From assembly GCF_001456025.1 (NCBI RefSeq), contig NZ_LMTZ01000118.1, positions 124,001-188,000 of the forward strand: DNA of 64,000 nucleotides. The letters run 5' to 3'. This DNA comes from Mastigocoleus testarum BC008. GTDB taxonomy: Bacteria; Cyanobacteriota; Cyanobacteriia; Cyanobacteriales; Nostocaceae. The stretch's first letter is position 1, and the number at the start of each line of letters is the position of its first letter. Of this stretch, positions 1 to 9,191 are shown in pieces. The translations under genes were made by a program, and so were the position numbers. Under the pieces are notes generated by a model, which worked only from the letters and a program-made list of their open reading frames with translations, was not told the DNA's origin and did not search any database.

Positions 1-617
1 CCAATAGAGTAACCATCTGCTTTAGGAAAATTCCAAATATAGCCATTTTTCACTAAACCAAACTCAAAATGGAGCGTAGAAGAATCTTTGATATCAGCAC
101 TTACTTCCGCTTCTAAAGCCGCAGCCAAGCGTCGTTTGCGTTCTTTAAAACCAAGCCACTTCGCCATGGAACCTTTTGCACCATCTGCTGCAATTAAGTA
201 ATGAGCACTCAAAGGACCATGTCCGGTGTCTACTTCCCAATGATCGCCCTTGAACTCTATTCCTTTTACTTCAGTATTATCTTTAAGCTCGGCTCCTTGT
301 TTTTTCGCTTGCTCAATTAAAAAGTTGTCAAATACATCTCGTCGTACCATCCAGACTGGCTCAGAAATTTCCAGCTTAGACTCAACTGGATCTTCCATTT
401 TCCACGTACAACGTAAGGTATCTGCTTTTACTGAAATTGCTGGGCTAAAGTCAAAATCAAACCACTTCGCAATTGCAGGTGAAACGCCACCACCACAGGG
501 CTTATATCTAGGTAAAGATTCTTTTTCTAAAACCAGCACTGAGCGTCCGCGTTTGGCAAGATGATATGCAGCACTTCCACCAGCAGGTCCAGCTCCGACA
601 ATAATACAGTCGTACAT
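1..617 (-). CDS. Geranylgeranyl-reductase-family FAD oxidoreductase (N-terminal part, cut by window edge)
   Basis: About 205 codons are visible; the C-terminus lies beyond position 1. The protein opens with a Rossmann FAD-binding motif (VGAGPAGGSAAYHLAKRG), then an acidic ribose-binding region (VLVLEKE) and the PRYKPCGGG motif typical of geranylgeranyl reductase-like flavoproteins. A second FAD-contact motif (LIAADGAKGSMAKWLG) follows near residue 160. Known members reduce isoprenoid double bonds, for example in chlorophyll or tocopherol side chains or in other prenyl lipids. The N-terminus differs from what I recall of ChlP, so I give no symbol. It lies downstream of pyrH and frr on the same strand, but 609 bp and a probable terminator separate it from frr, so it likely has its own promoter. 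The ATG at 617 directly precedes the FAD motif. Confidence 0.8.
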   Translation of the reverse strand, partial: MYDCIIVGAGPAGGSAAYHLAKRGRSVLVLEKESLPRYKPCGGGVSPAIAKWFDFDFSPAISVKADTLRCTWKMEDPVESKLEISEPVWMVRRDVFDNFLIEQAKKQGAELKDNTEVKGIEFKGDHWEVDTGHGPLSAHYLIAADGAKGSMAKWLGFKERKRRLAAALEAEVSADIKDSSTLHFEFGLVKNGYIWNFPKADGYSI

Positions 618-843
618 ACTACTAATTCTTAGCTCCTGAACTAATTTACTTATCGGTGTTTATTTTGAATGTAAGTGTGGTCACTTCGAGAGAAACTTTA
701 AGCAATGGCACCGAAATTTATTGCTGAAACAAACTAGATTTACAAAGTAGAAAGTATTGTATTTAATTTGACTTAACCTTTATTCCTGGCAATCAGAAAA
801 TTTCAGTATGTTTTTCGCGTGCTACTCAGATTAGTTTTTTTAT

Positions 844-920
844 TTGACCTCGAGTTAATTGACCTTGATTTAATTGACCTTGATTTAATTGAACTTAGAC
901 TTAATCGACCTTGAGCTAAT
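844..920. repeat. Degenerate 15-bp tandem array (about 5 copies)
   Basis: The unit TTGACCTTGATTTAA is repeated head to tail with increasing divergence; later copies read TTGAACTTAGACTTAA and TCGACCTTGAGCTAA. The period is 15-16 bp. Similar 15-bp arrays occur in other intergenic gaps of this window (24543, 31759, 37751), each with its own sequence. Confidence 0.8.
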
Positions 921-1171
921 TATTTATCTAAATCTTAAATAGTATTTGAATTATGCTTTTATCTTTACTTAGTTTTGTCTCTACTTAAGTTACAAGCAAA
1001 TATTAAAAATGATTACAAATTTTTTGCCAAGTAAAATGTGAATTTTATAAAATTTTAATAAAAATATCAATAATATTAGAAATAACCCTATCATTTTCAG
1101 CCTTACTGAAATCATCCATAGGCAGGGACAATAATATTTAGCTACGACAATATTGGACATAGTAAAGAAAA

Positions 1172-1215
1172 GTAAAAGGTAGAGATAAGCGATCGTATCC
1201 CTATAAACCTTTTAC
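1172..1215 (-). terminator. Probable rho-independent terminator of pyrH-frr
   Basis: GTAAAAGGT (1172-1180) and ACCTTTTAC (1207-1215) form a perfect 9-bp stem with a 26-nt loop. It starts 12 bp past the frr stop. On the minus strand the stem is followed by TTTTCTTT. The long loop lowers certainty. Confidence 0.55.
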
Positions 1216-1226
1216 CTTCAGACAAC

Positions 1227-1775
1227 TTATACCGTTGTAATATCTTTTTCTTTGTCCGCTAATAATTGATCGATTTTAGCGGTATATTTATTTGTCAACT
1301 TTTGTACTTTGTCTTGCAAATCCCTTGATTCATCTTCAGAGAGTTCGCTATTTTTCTCATCCTTACGAATAGTGTCAAGGGCATCACGGCGGATATTCCG
1401 AACAGCGACACGTCCCTCTTCAGCGTATTTGGCAGCTATTTTGACCAACTCTTTACGACGATCGCTCGTCAAAGGGGGTATATTCAGCCGGATGGTAGAA
1501 CCATCGTTATTCGGTGTCAAACCCACATCTGACATGGAGATCGATCTTTCAATTAAGCTCAAACTACCAGGATCGTAGGGTTGAATTAAAATTGTTGTTG
1601 CATCAGGCGTACTAATATTTGCCAAGGATTTTAGAGAAGTGGGGGTACCGTAGTATTCCACCATCACCTTATCTAACAAGCTGGCATTGGCACGACCAGT
1701 GCGAATAGTGTTAAATGCGCGTTGAGTCGCATCAACACTTTTTTGCATTGTACTCTCAGCTTCAGCTAACTTCAC
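1227..1775 (-). CDS. frr: Ribosome recycling factor
   Basis: RRF works with EF-G to split post-termination ribosomes in the cytosol. From the GTG at 1775 the protein is 182 residues, the normal family length, and starts VKLAEAESTMQKSVDAT. It carries the conserved core NTIRTGRANASLLDK near residues 20-35 and the C-terminal helix ending in LLADKEKD. An upstream in-frame start at 1799 would add eight atypical residues. I prefer the GTG because a perfect GGAGG lies 5 nt before it. The start overlaps the 3' end of pyrH by 14 bp, so the two are translationally coupled, the usual bacterial pairing. Confidence 0.95.
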   Translation of the reverse strand: MKLAEAESTMQKSVDATQRAFNTIRTGRANASLLDKVMVEYYGTPTSLKSLANISTPDATTILIQPYDPGSLSLIERSISMSDVGLTPNNDGSTIRLNIPPLTSDRRKELVKIAAKYAEEGRVAVRNIRRDALDTIRKDEKNSELSEDESRDLQDKVQKLTNKYTAKIDQLLADKEKDITTV

Positions 1776-2490
1776 AAGAACCTCCCACAAGCGTGCCAAT
1801 CGATTCTCCCATGACTGCTCGGTAGATGTTACCCTTTACCGAAATATCAAATATGAGAATCGGGATATTATTTTCCTTACATAAGGCTATCGCGGTACTA
1901 TCCATTACTCGCAAATCATTAGTTAAAACATGTCCATAGTTAAGAGACTGATAACGTTTTGCTTCAGGGTATATGTGGGGGTCAGCATCATATACCCCAT
2001 CAACTTTAGTCGCTTTAAATATTACCTCAGCATCGATTTCTGCTGCCCTTAAGGCTGCTGTTGTATCGGTGGTAAAGAAGGGGTTCCCAGAACCAGCACC
2101 AAAAATAACCACCCGTCCTTTTTCCAGATGACGGATGGCTCGACGACGAATATAAGGCTCGGCGACTTCCTGCATTGCGATCGCAGTTTGGACTCGTGTT
2201 TGTAGTCCGATTCGTTCGAGTGAATCTTGTAGTGTCAGGGAATTCATTACTGTAGCAATCATCCCGATGTAGTCAGCAGTTGCTCTGTCCATACCCCCTG
2301 CTGCGGCCTTGACACCACGAAATATATTCCCACCTCCCACAACAATAGCCATTTGAACACCAGTGGCTACCACTTCTGCTACTTCTGAGCCTATTCGCTT
2401 TACGATTTCTGGATCTATTCCATAGCCCATATTTCCCATTAAGGCTTCACCGCTCAGCTTCAGTAAAACCCGTCGGTAATGTGTTCCCAT
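1762..2490 (-). CDS. pyrH: Uridylate (UMP) kinase
   Basis: This enzyme phosphorylates UMP to UDP in pyrimidine nucleotide synthesis. The 242-residue protein has the amino-acid-kinase fold signatures: RVLLKLSGEAL at the N-terminus, the glycine-rich IVVGGGNIFRG near residue 50, and the ADPHIYPEAKRY segment after KVDGVYDADP near residue 170. Length and motifs match bacterial hexameric UMP kinases. It is the first gene of the pyrH-frr unit; the upstream redoxin gene ends 75 bp before it on the same strand and may share the transcript. Confidence 0.96.
   Translation of the reverse strand: MGTHYRRVLLKLSGEALMGNMGYGIDPEIVKRIGSEVAEVVATGVQMAIVVGGGNIFRGVKAAAGGMDRATADYIGMIATVMNSLTLQDSLERIGLQTRVQTAIAMQEVAEPYIRRRAIRHLEKGRVVIFGAGSGNPFFTTDTTAALRAAEIDAEVIFKATKVDGVYDADPHIYPEAKRYQSLNYGHVLTNDLRVMDSTAIALCKENNIPILIFDISVKGNIYRAVMGESIGTLVGGSCEVS
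1781..1785 (-). promoter_or_regulatory. Shine-Dalgarno that fixes the GTG start of frr
   Basis: GGAGG on the minus strand sits 5 nt upstream of the GTG at 1773-1775, inside the last codons of pyrH. It supports GTG initiation over the upstream in-frame start at 1799. Confidence 0.8.
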
Positions 2491-2565
2491 GAAGTTACGC
2501 TTGATCTAAAAAATATTGTTGCAATGACCTCCAATTTAAGATAGCAGCATGGTGAATATATGTCT

Positions 2566-3120
2566 CTAGTTACGCCATACTAAAGGAGTACCGAAAGGTT
2601 CTGTCTCTGTAGTAATTATTACTTTGTTGTTTAACAAGGATATAATTGCCTCTTTGAGATAATTCACATGTGCAACTGTCTGATTTTGGGGGTGACTATC
2701 AATTTGTCCCTTATAGCGTACTACACCATCTCTATCAATTAGGAATGCCATTGGTGTTTTAGTTGCCCCAAAGCTGCGCGTTACATCTTGTGTTGAATCC
2801 CATAGATAAGGAAAATTCAATTTATGCTCTTGGGCAAAAGCTTTCATATTTTCAAAACTTTCTTGGGGCTCATTTTGAGCATCAGCACCATTCATTCCAA
2901 TAGAAGTAAAACCTCTTTGTGAAAATTCTGCTTGAATATTTTTCAGTTTTTCTAAATATAGATTTACATAAGGACATTGATTACACATTGAGATGACACA
3001 AATCACCTGGAATTGATTTAAGTAACGATGGAGGTGATGTACTCGCTCATCAATACCTGGGAGTTCAAAATCTGGTGCGTAGTTGCCAACGGGAGTGTTC
3101 ATTTTTTCTAATTTAGTCAT
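2566..3120 (-). CDS. Thioredoxin-fold redoxin (peroxiredoxin-like, CxxC)
   Basis: A 184-residue soluble protein of the AhpC/TSA-redoxin superfamily. The N-terminal APDFELPGIDER segment and the active-site stretch ISMCNQCPYVNLY (a CxxC near residues 46-49) place it with the PRX-like group whose members carry a C-x-x-C-P motif. Further landmarks are the cis-Pro region TKTPMAFLIDRDG and RYKGQIDSHPQ. The exact substrate is not known; a thiol-disulfide or peroxide reductase role is inferred from the fold. There is no signal peptide, so it is probably cytosolic. The ATG at 3120 has AGGGA just upstream; a second in-frame ATG six codons later is possible. Confidence 0.85.
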   Translation of the reverse strand: MTKLEKMNTPVGNYAPDFELPGIDERVHHLHRYLNQFQVICVISMCNQCPYVNLYLEKLKNIQAEFSQRGFTSIGMNGADAQNEPQESFENMKAFAQEHKLNFPYLWDSTQDVTRSFGATKTPMAFLIDRDGVVRYKGQIDSHPQNQTVAHVNYLKEAIISLLNNKVIITTETEPFGTPLVWRN

Positions 3121-4298
3121 CTTCCCTGATTTGAAGGAACTAGGAATAAATCAATATTTTTTATAATATTTTTTAATTTAGGCTTTCCTTATTAGATTTC
3201 AGGTTACACCCAAGTTAATCTCTGATATCTCTCAATTTTATGTTTCAATTAAATAGCCGTAAATTGTAAAACTACTGAATGTCCTATCGAAGGGTATCCA
3301 TTGATGTTAGTTCACAATAGTTTGCGACTATGGGAAACTTGTAAGAAAAAAGTTAGATGTTGTTTATTTATTTTTTTATTTTTATAAATAATATTTTTAT
3401 TTAGGTATCATATAATTTAGTAAATTTTTAACATAAATAATCTATTTTTACTTAGGTTTAATATTGATTATTTAATTATTCTTATTTATCTTGTAGTATT
3501 TATAATAAATATGTATGAAAATATTAGAAGCTAACATTTTGAAGATTATTCAAGATGCTAATGGCAAAATAATATTATCTAGTTTGATAGGAAAAATGAC
3601 TTTTACTATACAAAAGTACTTATATTTTGTTTGGGAATAAATATTGTATTTAAGAAAAAATGCTAAATTACCATGAAAACTATTGGAACTCTTATTTTAA
3701 TCATTGTTCAAAGATAAACTAAATTATAAAATACAAAAAAATAAAATTAGAATATATTGTATTCCAAAAAATATTCTGATTTAAATATAAATAAAAAGAT
3801 TCATACTATCTATCTCTCTTCATGGAATTAGCCTGCGATCGTCATGTATAACCCGTACTTAAAAAATATTTATTTACTTAAGTATTAATACTTAGTATTT
3901 TTGTGTATAAAAAATGTTATTTTCTTTATATTTAAGTGAATAAATACTTGTGTCAATTTTTTGTTGTGTTATGTGTAAAAGCCAAAATCTATGTACTAAC
4001 AAAGTTCAAGATCTAAAAATTCAAGATTTAAGGCTCACAATCTAAAATCTAGAATTACTCTTTCCTAATAAGACAATGAATAACCAACAAAATCTTTTTT
4101 CTTTCAACACTCCCATACTCCCCACTCTCCCCTCACTCCCCTCACTTCCCCTCTAGCTCAATTAGGTAAACTTCTACCGGAATATAAATAAATATTTCCT
4201 CACCATAGAAAGCAATTTGAGTAAATTCAAAGCCAAACCTGATACAGATAAACATAAAATTAATATTGAGCTTTCGGATTACCACTGAATTTAAATCA
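3121..4298. other. Long AT-rich intergenic gap with no recognised gene
   Basis: Nearly 1.2 kb of strongly AT-rich DNA with stops in all frames. A C/T-rich run near 4105-4155 (CCCCACTCTCCCC-type heptads) is a short STRR-like tract. A weak minus-strand reading at 4142-4366 overlaps the hydrolase and looks spurious. I see no RNA gene or clear terminator. Confidence 0.6.
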
Positions 4299-5186
4299 AT
4301 GACCACTTTTGCTTCTGAGTTGGGATTAAATCCTGTAAAAACCTGGATTTGGCAGGGTTTCCCCATATGTTATCAACAGCAGGGAGAATCAGGACCAGCC
4401 GTTGTGTTAGTACATGGCTTTGGCGCATCTTGGGGTCACTGGCGAAAAAATATTCCCGTACTAGCACAAAAATGCCGTGTTTACGCTTTAGATTTAATCG
4501 GTTTTGGTGGTTCGGCTAAACCGTCCCCAGCTACGGAAATTAACTATACCTTTGATACTTGGGGTCAGCAGATCAAAGATTTTTGCCAGCAAGTAGTCGG
4601 TGAAGCAGCCTATCTCGTGGGGAATTCTATTGGCTGTATTGCGATTATGCAAGCTGCTGCGATCAAGCCTGATATATCGTTAGGAGTTGCTCTACTTAAT
4701 TGCTCCTTACGATTACTTCACGAGCGAAAACGAGAAAACTTACCATTGAGTCGTCGTTTGGGAACTCCGATATTACAGAAAATTTTGACTTTTCGAACAG
4801 TTGGTAAATTCTTTTTTAATCAAATAGCTAAACGTAGAACAGTGAAGAAAGTTCTTCAACAAGCTTATGTTGATGATAATGCGGTTACGGAAGAATTAAT
4901 TGACATTATTATGGAACCTGCTAGCGATCCGGGAGCAGCAGATGTTTTCCTTGCGTTTACCGCATACTCAAGTGGACCTCTAGCAGAAGACCTTTTACCA
5001 AAACTTTCGAGTCCTGTAATTATTTTATGGGGAACTGACGACCCTTGGGAACCAATAGATTTAGGAAGGGAATTAGCTAATTATCCACAAGTCAAAAAAT
5101 TTATTCCTTTGGAAGGTGTAGGACATTGTCCTCAAGATGAAGCTCCTTCGTTAGTGAATCCGATTTTACAAGATTGGATCGCATAA
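4299..5186 (+). CDS. Alpha/beta-fold hydrolase
   Basis: A 295-residue soluble hydrolase. The oxyanion motif VLVHGFGASWGHW lies near residue 37, the nucleophile elbow GNSIGC gives Ser near residue 111, the acid is Asp in WGTDDPW, and the catalytic His is in GVGHCPQDEAP near the C-terminus, so the triad is complete. The lid region between elbow and acid is rich in Lys/Arg. Cyanobacteria and chloroplasts carry several paralogues of this type, some implicated in pigment or lipid metabolism; the substrate here cannot be read from sequence. I chose the ATG at 4299 because the upstream extension begins with TTG and lacks family similarity. No operon partner is visible. Confidence 0.88.
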   Translation: MTTFASELGLNPVKTWIWQGFPICYQQQGESGPAVVLVHGFGASWGHWRKNIPVLAQKCRVYALDLIGFGGSAKPSPATEINYTFDTWGQQIKDFCQQVVGEAAYLVGNSIGCIAIMQAAAIKPDISLGVALLNCSLRLLHERKRENLPLSRRLGTPILQKILTFRTVGKFFFNQIAKRRTVKKVLQQAYVDDNAVTEELIDIIMEPASDPGAADVFLAFTAYSSGPLAEDLLPKLSSPVIILWGTDDPWEPIDLGRELANYPQVKKFIPLEGVGHCPQDEAPSLVNPILQDWIA

Positions 5187-5567
5187 CTGAAAATACACGG
5201 TAAATTGCGACAATCTCCCATGTTGAATTTAATTGTGAATTTAATTTTAGATTTTCTATTTGATTTTAGATTAAATTTTAAATTTAAACTGAATTTAATT
5301 GTGATTTAAATTTAAATTTTGATAAATGAAATCATTTGAAAGTTTTAATTGATTTGATAAATAGTTTTAATTTTTCGTTGACTAATTTATATCTTGTCTA
5401 AATAAAACAGCAGGACAGCAAAATATTTCTGATTTTTTTTGGTTCGCAAACTATTATTTGTATATGCGGCATCTACCCCAGATAATACGTGTAGTCCATT
5501 TTTTTTGGCTACACAATAATAAATAGGTCGCCAAAACAAGAAATAATTAATGATTGTTGCTTTAGCA
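5187..5567. other. Low-complexity AT-rich spacer between convergent genes
   Basis: The stretch 5220-5330 is built from repeated variants of GAATTTAATT and TTTAAATT, nearly free of G and C. It separates two convergent genes. A possible 63-codon minus-strand reading at 5387-5578 overlaps the end of the LCP gene and has no support. Confidence 0.55.
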
Positions 5568-6977
5568 TTACTTTTCATCCAATAAATCTTTATTTTTTAA
5601 CCAATCTTGACCCAACTGGATACTAATATCGGAACTTAGGGTACCAGTACTTTCAACCCTTACCTCTCCAAAGCCTAAAGTGTTTCGAATTAACTCAGCG
5701 CTGTCTCCGTCACCTTTTTGGGCAACAATATGAGTTTCTTGTAAAGGAATACTCCATGGGCTAGATATATGAATATTGTTATAACCTGCCTTTTGTAAAC
5801 CTCGAATTAAAGGTCGAAGTTCAGCACGACTGCTATCAGTACTATCTTGAATCGCTATTCTTAAAGAAGATGGATCCCTTACCTGTAACGGAGCATCTGA
5901 TTCCAACCCAAAATTACGCACCATTAGATTAGAAATACGATCTTTGTTTGGTATCCAATAACTAGCATTAAATTCACTTTTTTGGCTAAAACGACCAGGT
6001 AGCATCAACATTTCCATATTAGAGCGATTGGTTCGGACGCCAAAACTAGCAAGTGCTAATAGTTCTTCCAGAGTTAAATTGGTGTCCAAATGGGACTGAA
6101 CAACATTAAGGATATGAGGTAATCTTGCTAAAGTAGCGGGATTAAGAGATTGATCTATCAATGCTCGCATCACCATTTGTTGGCGTTGAATGCGACCAAT
6201 ATCTCCCTTATTATCATGACGAAAACGTAGTAGTTGGAGTGCTTTGTCGCCGTCAAGATGTTGTTCCCCTTTTTTCAAATTGATGTAAAGATGTTGAGAA
6301 TCATCTTGATATTTCATATCTTTAGGAACGTAAACTGTTACACCCCCTAGAGCGTCAATTAATTTACCAACACCCAAAACATTAATTCGGATATAACGGT
6401 CAATTGCTACGTTGTCTAAAAGATTACTTACTGTGGTTGCTGTTAATGCTGGACCGCCGACGAGGTTTGCAGAGTTAATTTTTCTTTTGCCATACCCTTC
6501 GACTGTAGCGCGAGTATCCCTGGGAATGGAAAGCATGACAATTTTTTTCTGCTGTGGCTCGAATCTGATTAGCAGCATTACATCAGCAAGACCATCAAAT
6601 GCATTAACCTGAGGCAAGTATCCTAGTTCTTTGGTGTCAACAGAGACTTGACGGCTATCTGGTGGTAATACACTCATCCCCATGACCAAAATGTTGACAG
6701 GGCGAGTTAATTCTGAAAAACGCAGCCCACCACCGGCAATCCGATCACTTTCAAATACCGCAGCTTCATCCGGACTGAGATTGGCTTGCATGAGGGGTGT
6801 GCTTGTCAATGAAACAGCGAGCAGTGCCCCTGCAGTGGCTGACACCATGGCAACTCCACTCATTCCTACCCAAAACCACAACCAACGTCCTGATTTTGCT
6901 TTTTGGGTATTTCTTGTACCCGTTTTGGAAGTGCTAGCCGAATGCTTATCCTGCGCTGAGCTTTTGTGAATAGTCAC
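5568..6977 (-). CDS. LytR-CpsA-Psr (LCP) family cell-envelope protein
   Basis: A 469-residue membrane-anchored protein. A short Lys/Ser/Thr-rich cytoplasmic tail is followed by one transmembrane helix (about 32-56). The LCP catalytic domain spans roughly 90-265, with conserved SIPRDTR, KINSANLVGG and RFRHDNKGDIGRIQRQQ carrying the pyrophosphate-binding arginines and acidic residues. A LytR_C-like domain occupies about 365-455. Family members transfer lipid-linked glycans onto peptidoglycan; in cyanobacteria the glycan acceptor is unproven. The start is GTG at 6977, preceded by GAGGA. The next upstream minus-strand gene encodes a small membrane protein. Confidence 0.9.
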   Translation of the reverse strand: MTIHKSSAQDKHSASTSKTGTRNTQKAKSGRWLWFWVGMSGVAMVSATAGALLAVSLTSTPLMQANLSPDEAAVFESDRIAGGGLRFSELTRPVNILVMGMSVLPPDSRQVSVDTKELGYLPQVNAFDGLADVMLLIRFEPQQKKIVMLSIPRDTRATVEGYGKRKINSANLVGGPALTATTVSNLLDNVAIDRYIRINVLGVGKLIDALGGVTVYVPKDMKYQDDSQHLYINLKKGEQHLDGDKALQLLRFRHDNKGDIGRIQRQQMVMRALIDQSLNPATLARLPHILNVVQSHLDTNLTLEELLALASFGVRTNRSNMEMLMLPGRFSQKSEFNASYWIPNKDRISNLMVRNFGLESDAPLQVRDPSSLRIAIQDSTDSSRAELRPLIRGLQKAGYNNIHISSPWSIPLQETHIVAQKGDGDSAELIRNTLGFGEVRVESTGTLSSDISIQLGQDWLKNKDLLDEK

Positions 6978-7299
6978 TTATTTCCTCACACTTACTGATA
7001 GATATGGTCAAATTAGAAACCAATTTAATGAATTAACCCATAATAACTAACTACTAATTATCAGTGGGAAATTTCCCACTTCCGTGTCAATCAAAACACT
7101 TATAGCAGTATTTCTCTTATTTTTTCTATGAATCCGGAGACGTTGTGATGTTTTATTAAAGTATGACAATTCTTACTCACATTTGACTAAATTTACACTC
7201 TTGTACTATCACTTTCATTGCACTTAAGTCAGTATTTGAATCAATGACTATAATCAAACACCTATAATAAATTTTAAATGTTAAGACCTTAAGTGAAGG
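6978..7299. other. Intergenic region upstream of the LCP gene
   Basis: AT-rich, with the inverted repeat GTGGGAAATTTCCCAC at 7064-7079 (a perfect 16-bp palindrome). It could be an operator for the LCP gene or part of a terminator for the gene upstream. No coding potential is seen. Confidence 0.4.
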
Positions 7300-7698
7300 T
7301 TAGGACAAATACTTACCTAATATTTGATCGGCAAGCTGGCTAAATCCTGGCAAACCTTTATATTTGTTTTTAGATATTCGGAGCATTAACCAAATACTAA
7401 CCAAAAAATAACTAGAAGTAAAAAAGCTATTGAGGATAAGCAAGCGTACTGCAAATAAGTTTGAGTTGAAGGATGCAGTTCCACTTGCTAGGAAAATATA
7501 CCCTACAACCCATATAAGGGCTAAAGTAACTGATAGTCGACTGATACTAAGCTTTTCCCTACTACCTTGTCTGCGATAAAGAGTCCATAAAGATGGGAAA
7601 AAACCTATGACGGGAATTAAATATAAAAGTAAATATTGGGAAGGATATGATGTATCGTTGGTGTTATAAGTTCTGTTTGCGCTTTCTGTATGGTTCAT
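7300..7698 (-). CDS. Small conserved membrane protein, function unknown
   Basis: A 132-residue protein with three predicted transmembrane helices (about 22-40, 55-75, 85-110) separated by basic loops such as YRRQGSREK. I do not recognise a catalytic motif. The same orientation upstream of the LCP gene (322 bp gap) suggests an envelope-related role, but this is only context. The ATG at 7698 is the only reasonable start. Confidence 0.65.
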   Translation of the reverse strand: MNHTESANRTYNTNDTSYPSQYLLLYLIPVIGFFPSLWTLYRRQGSREKLSISRLSVTLALIWVVGYIFLASGTASFNSNLFAVRLLILNSFFTSSYFLVSIWLMLRISKNKYKGLPGFSQLADQILGKYLS

Positions 7699-7845
7699 TT
7701 CTAAGTATGTAATTATAAATTAGGGGAATTATTAATCTAAAATGAGTAATGAAAAATTTAGCTGACGTTCTTCACTTGTAAAAAAGAGTTGTAAAAAAGA
7801 AATTGTAGAAAAGAAATTTATTTCGTTGTATCCCGCAATCAGCAG

Positions 7846-8973
7846 ATGCAGACAGGTAAGCTCCTCCAATGGTGGCAGACACTTACGCCGATAGTACGAA
7901 TAGCCGCAGCTACTTTATTAACGCCACTATTAGTACTTAATGGCTGGGCACTTTTAGCTATTTTCAACTATTTTCATTCCTTAATTGTTATTTTAGTCGG
8001 AGCATCAGTTTTAGCGTTTCTGCTTAACTATCCCGTTAGCTGGTTGGAACGTCAAGGTGTTAGGCGAGAACCGGTAGCAATCTTAGTATTTTTGATTGCC
8101 TTATCAATTTTATTAGCATTAGGCGTGACCCTTTTCCCCTTGGCTTTAACCCAAGCACAGCAACTTGTTGCTCGCTTACCAGATTTGATAGATTCTGGGC
8201 GTTCGCAATTAATGATGCTAAATGAAAAAGCAGATACTTTAGGATTACCTCTAAATTTAGATGCTTTAGTAGTACAAATTAATGATCGTGTCAAAGGAGA
8301 ACTGCAGGCGATCGCCGGACAAGTTTTGAACTTGGCAGTGATTACGGTCACAAGTCTGCTAGATTTTGTTTTGACAATGGTCTTAACTTTTTATCTTTTA
8401 CAACATGGAGGTGAGCTTTGGTCTAGTTTAATATATTGGTTACCTACCAAATTTCGCGAGCATTTTTCCGAAACTATCCGCTTGAGTTTTCAAAATTTCT
8501 TTATTACTCAACTGATACTATCGGTTTGTATGGCATCGGCACTAATATCTACTTTTTTATGGTTGAAAGTACCATTCGGTTTATTATTTGGTTTAACAAT
8601 TGGCTTGATGGCGCTGGTTCCCTTTGGAGGTACTGTAGGTATTGCTGTGACAACTTCCCTTGTCACGTTACAGGACTTTTGGATGGGAATGAGGGTTTTA
8701 CTCGCAGCAGTTATTATTCAGCAAATTCTGGAAAACTTAATTGGACCCCGGATATTAGGTAGTTTTACAGGGTTAAATCCAGTTTGGGTAGTAATTTCAG
8801 TTTTGTGTGGAGCTAGAATTGCTGGGCTTTTGGGTGTTGTTGTGGCTGTTCCAATCGCTGTGGTAATCAAGTCTATCTTAACTTTTTTACGCCCAATGCC
8901 TACTGATAACGTTGACTCAGCTGATGAGATTGTAGAGGAACAACCAAATCAAGTATCAGTACCATTAAGATAG
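7846..8973 (+). CDS. AI-2E family transporter (TqsA/PerM-like permease)
   Basis: A 375-residue polytopic inner-membrane protein with about eight transmembrane segments, the hallmark of the AI-2E (UPF0118) exporter family. Two N-terminal helices, a soluble amphipathic stretch (about 100-155), and a C-terminal block with the conserved GLMALVPFGGTVGI and ENLIGPRILG motifs are visible. The family includes quorum-signal exporters and Na+/H+ antiporters; the substrate here is unknown. The C-terminal tail after residue 345 is acidic and variable. The ATG at 7846 immediately precedes the first basic/hydrophobic segment. Confidence 0.9.
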   Translation: MQTGKLLQWWQTLTPIVRIAAATLLTPLLVLNGWALLAIFNYFHSLIVILVGASVLAFLLNYPVSWLERQGVRREPVAILVFLIALSILLALGVTLFPLALTQAQQLVARLPDLIDSGRSQLMMLNEKADTLGLPLNLDALVVQINDRVKGELQAIAGQVLNLAVITVTSLLDFVLTMVLTFYLLQHGGELWSSLIYWLPTKFREHFSETIRLSFQNFFITQLILSVCMASALISTFLWLKVPFGLLFGLTIGLMALVPFGGTVGIAVTTSLVTLQDFWMGMRVLLAAVIIQQILENLIGPRILGSFTGLNPVWVVISVLCGARIAGLLGVVVAVPIAVVIKSILTFLRPMPTDNVDSADEIVEEQPNQVSVPLR

Positions 8974-9191
8974 TCGCAGCCCTGATATCAATCGTTTATG
9001 TTACCTAAAAGAAGCACTATTTCGAAGCAAAATTTTATTGACTATTGACATTTACACAGAACAGTTCTCACAGGTGTATGTGTCTGTTCAGCCTTACTTA
9101 CTAAAATTAACAAAAACAGTTCAGGCACAACTCAAAGTTTGAAATTAACTATCATTAGGAGATAATAGCAATTTTTACTTTCAATATTTAT

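Larger units (their letters stand above)
618..1226. other. Non-coding gap with a degenerate 15-bp tandem array
   Basis: This AT-rich spacer separates frr from the oxidoreductase. It contains the tandem array at 844-920 and the frr terminator at 1172-1215. No other gene is visible. The promoter of the oxidoreductase is presumably between about 620 and 840 on the minus strand, but I cannot point to a clear element. Confidence 0.6.

Noticed and set aside
4142..4366. 74-codon minus-strand reading opposite the hydrolase start
   Set aside because: It overlaps the real hydrolase gene on the other strand and has no ribosome-binding site or recognised motif.
5387..5578. 63-codon minus-strand reading beside the LCP gene
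   Set aside because: It overlaps the LCP stop, lies in low-complexity DNA and shows no family motif.
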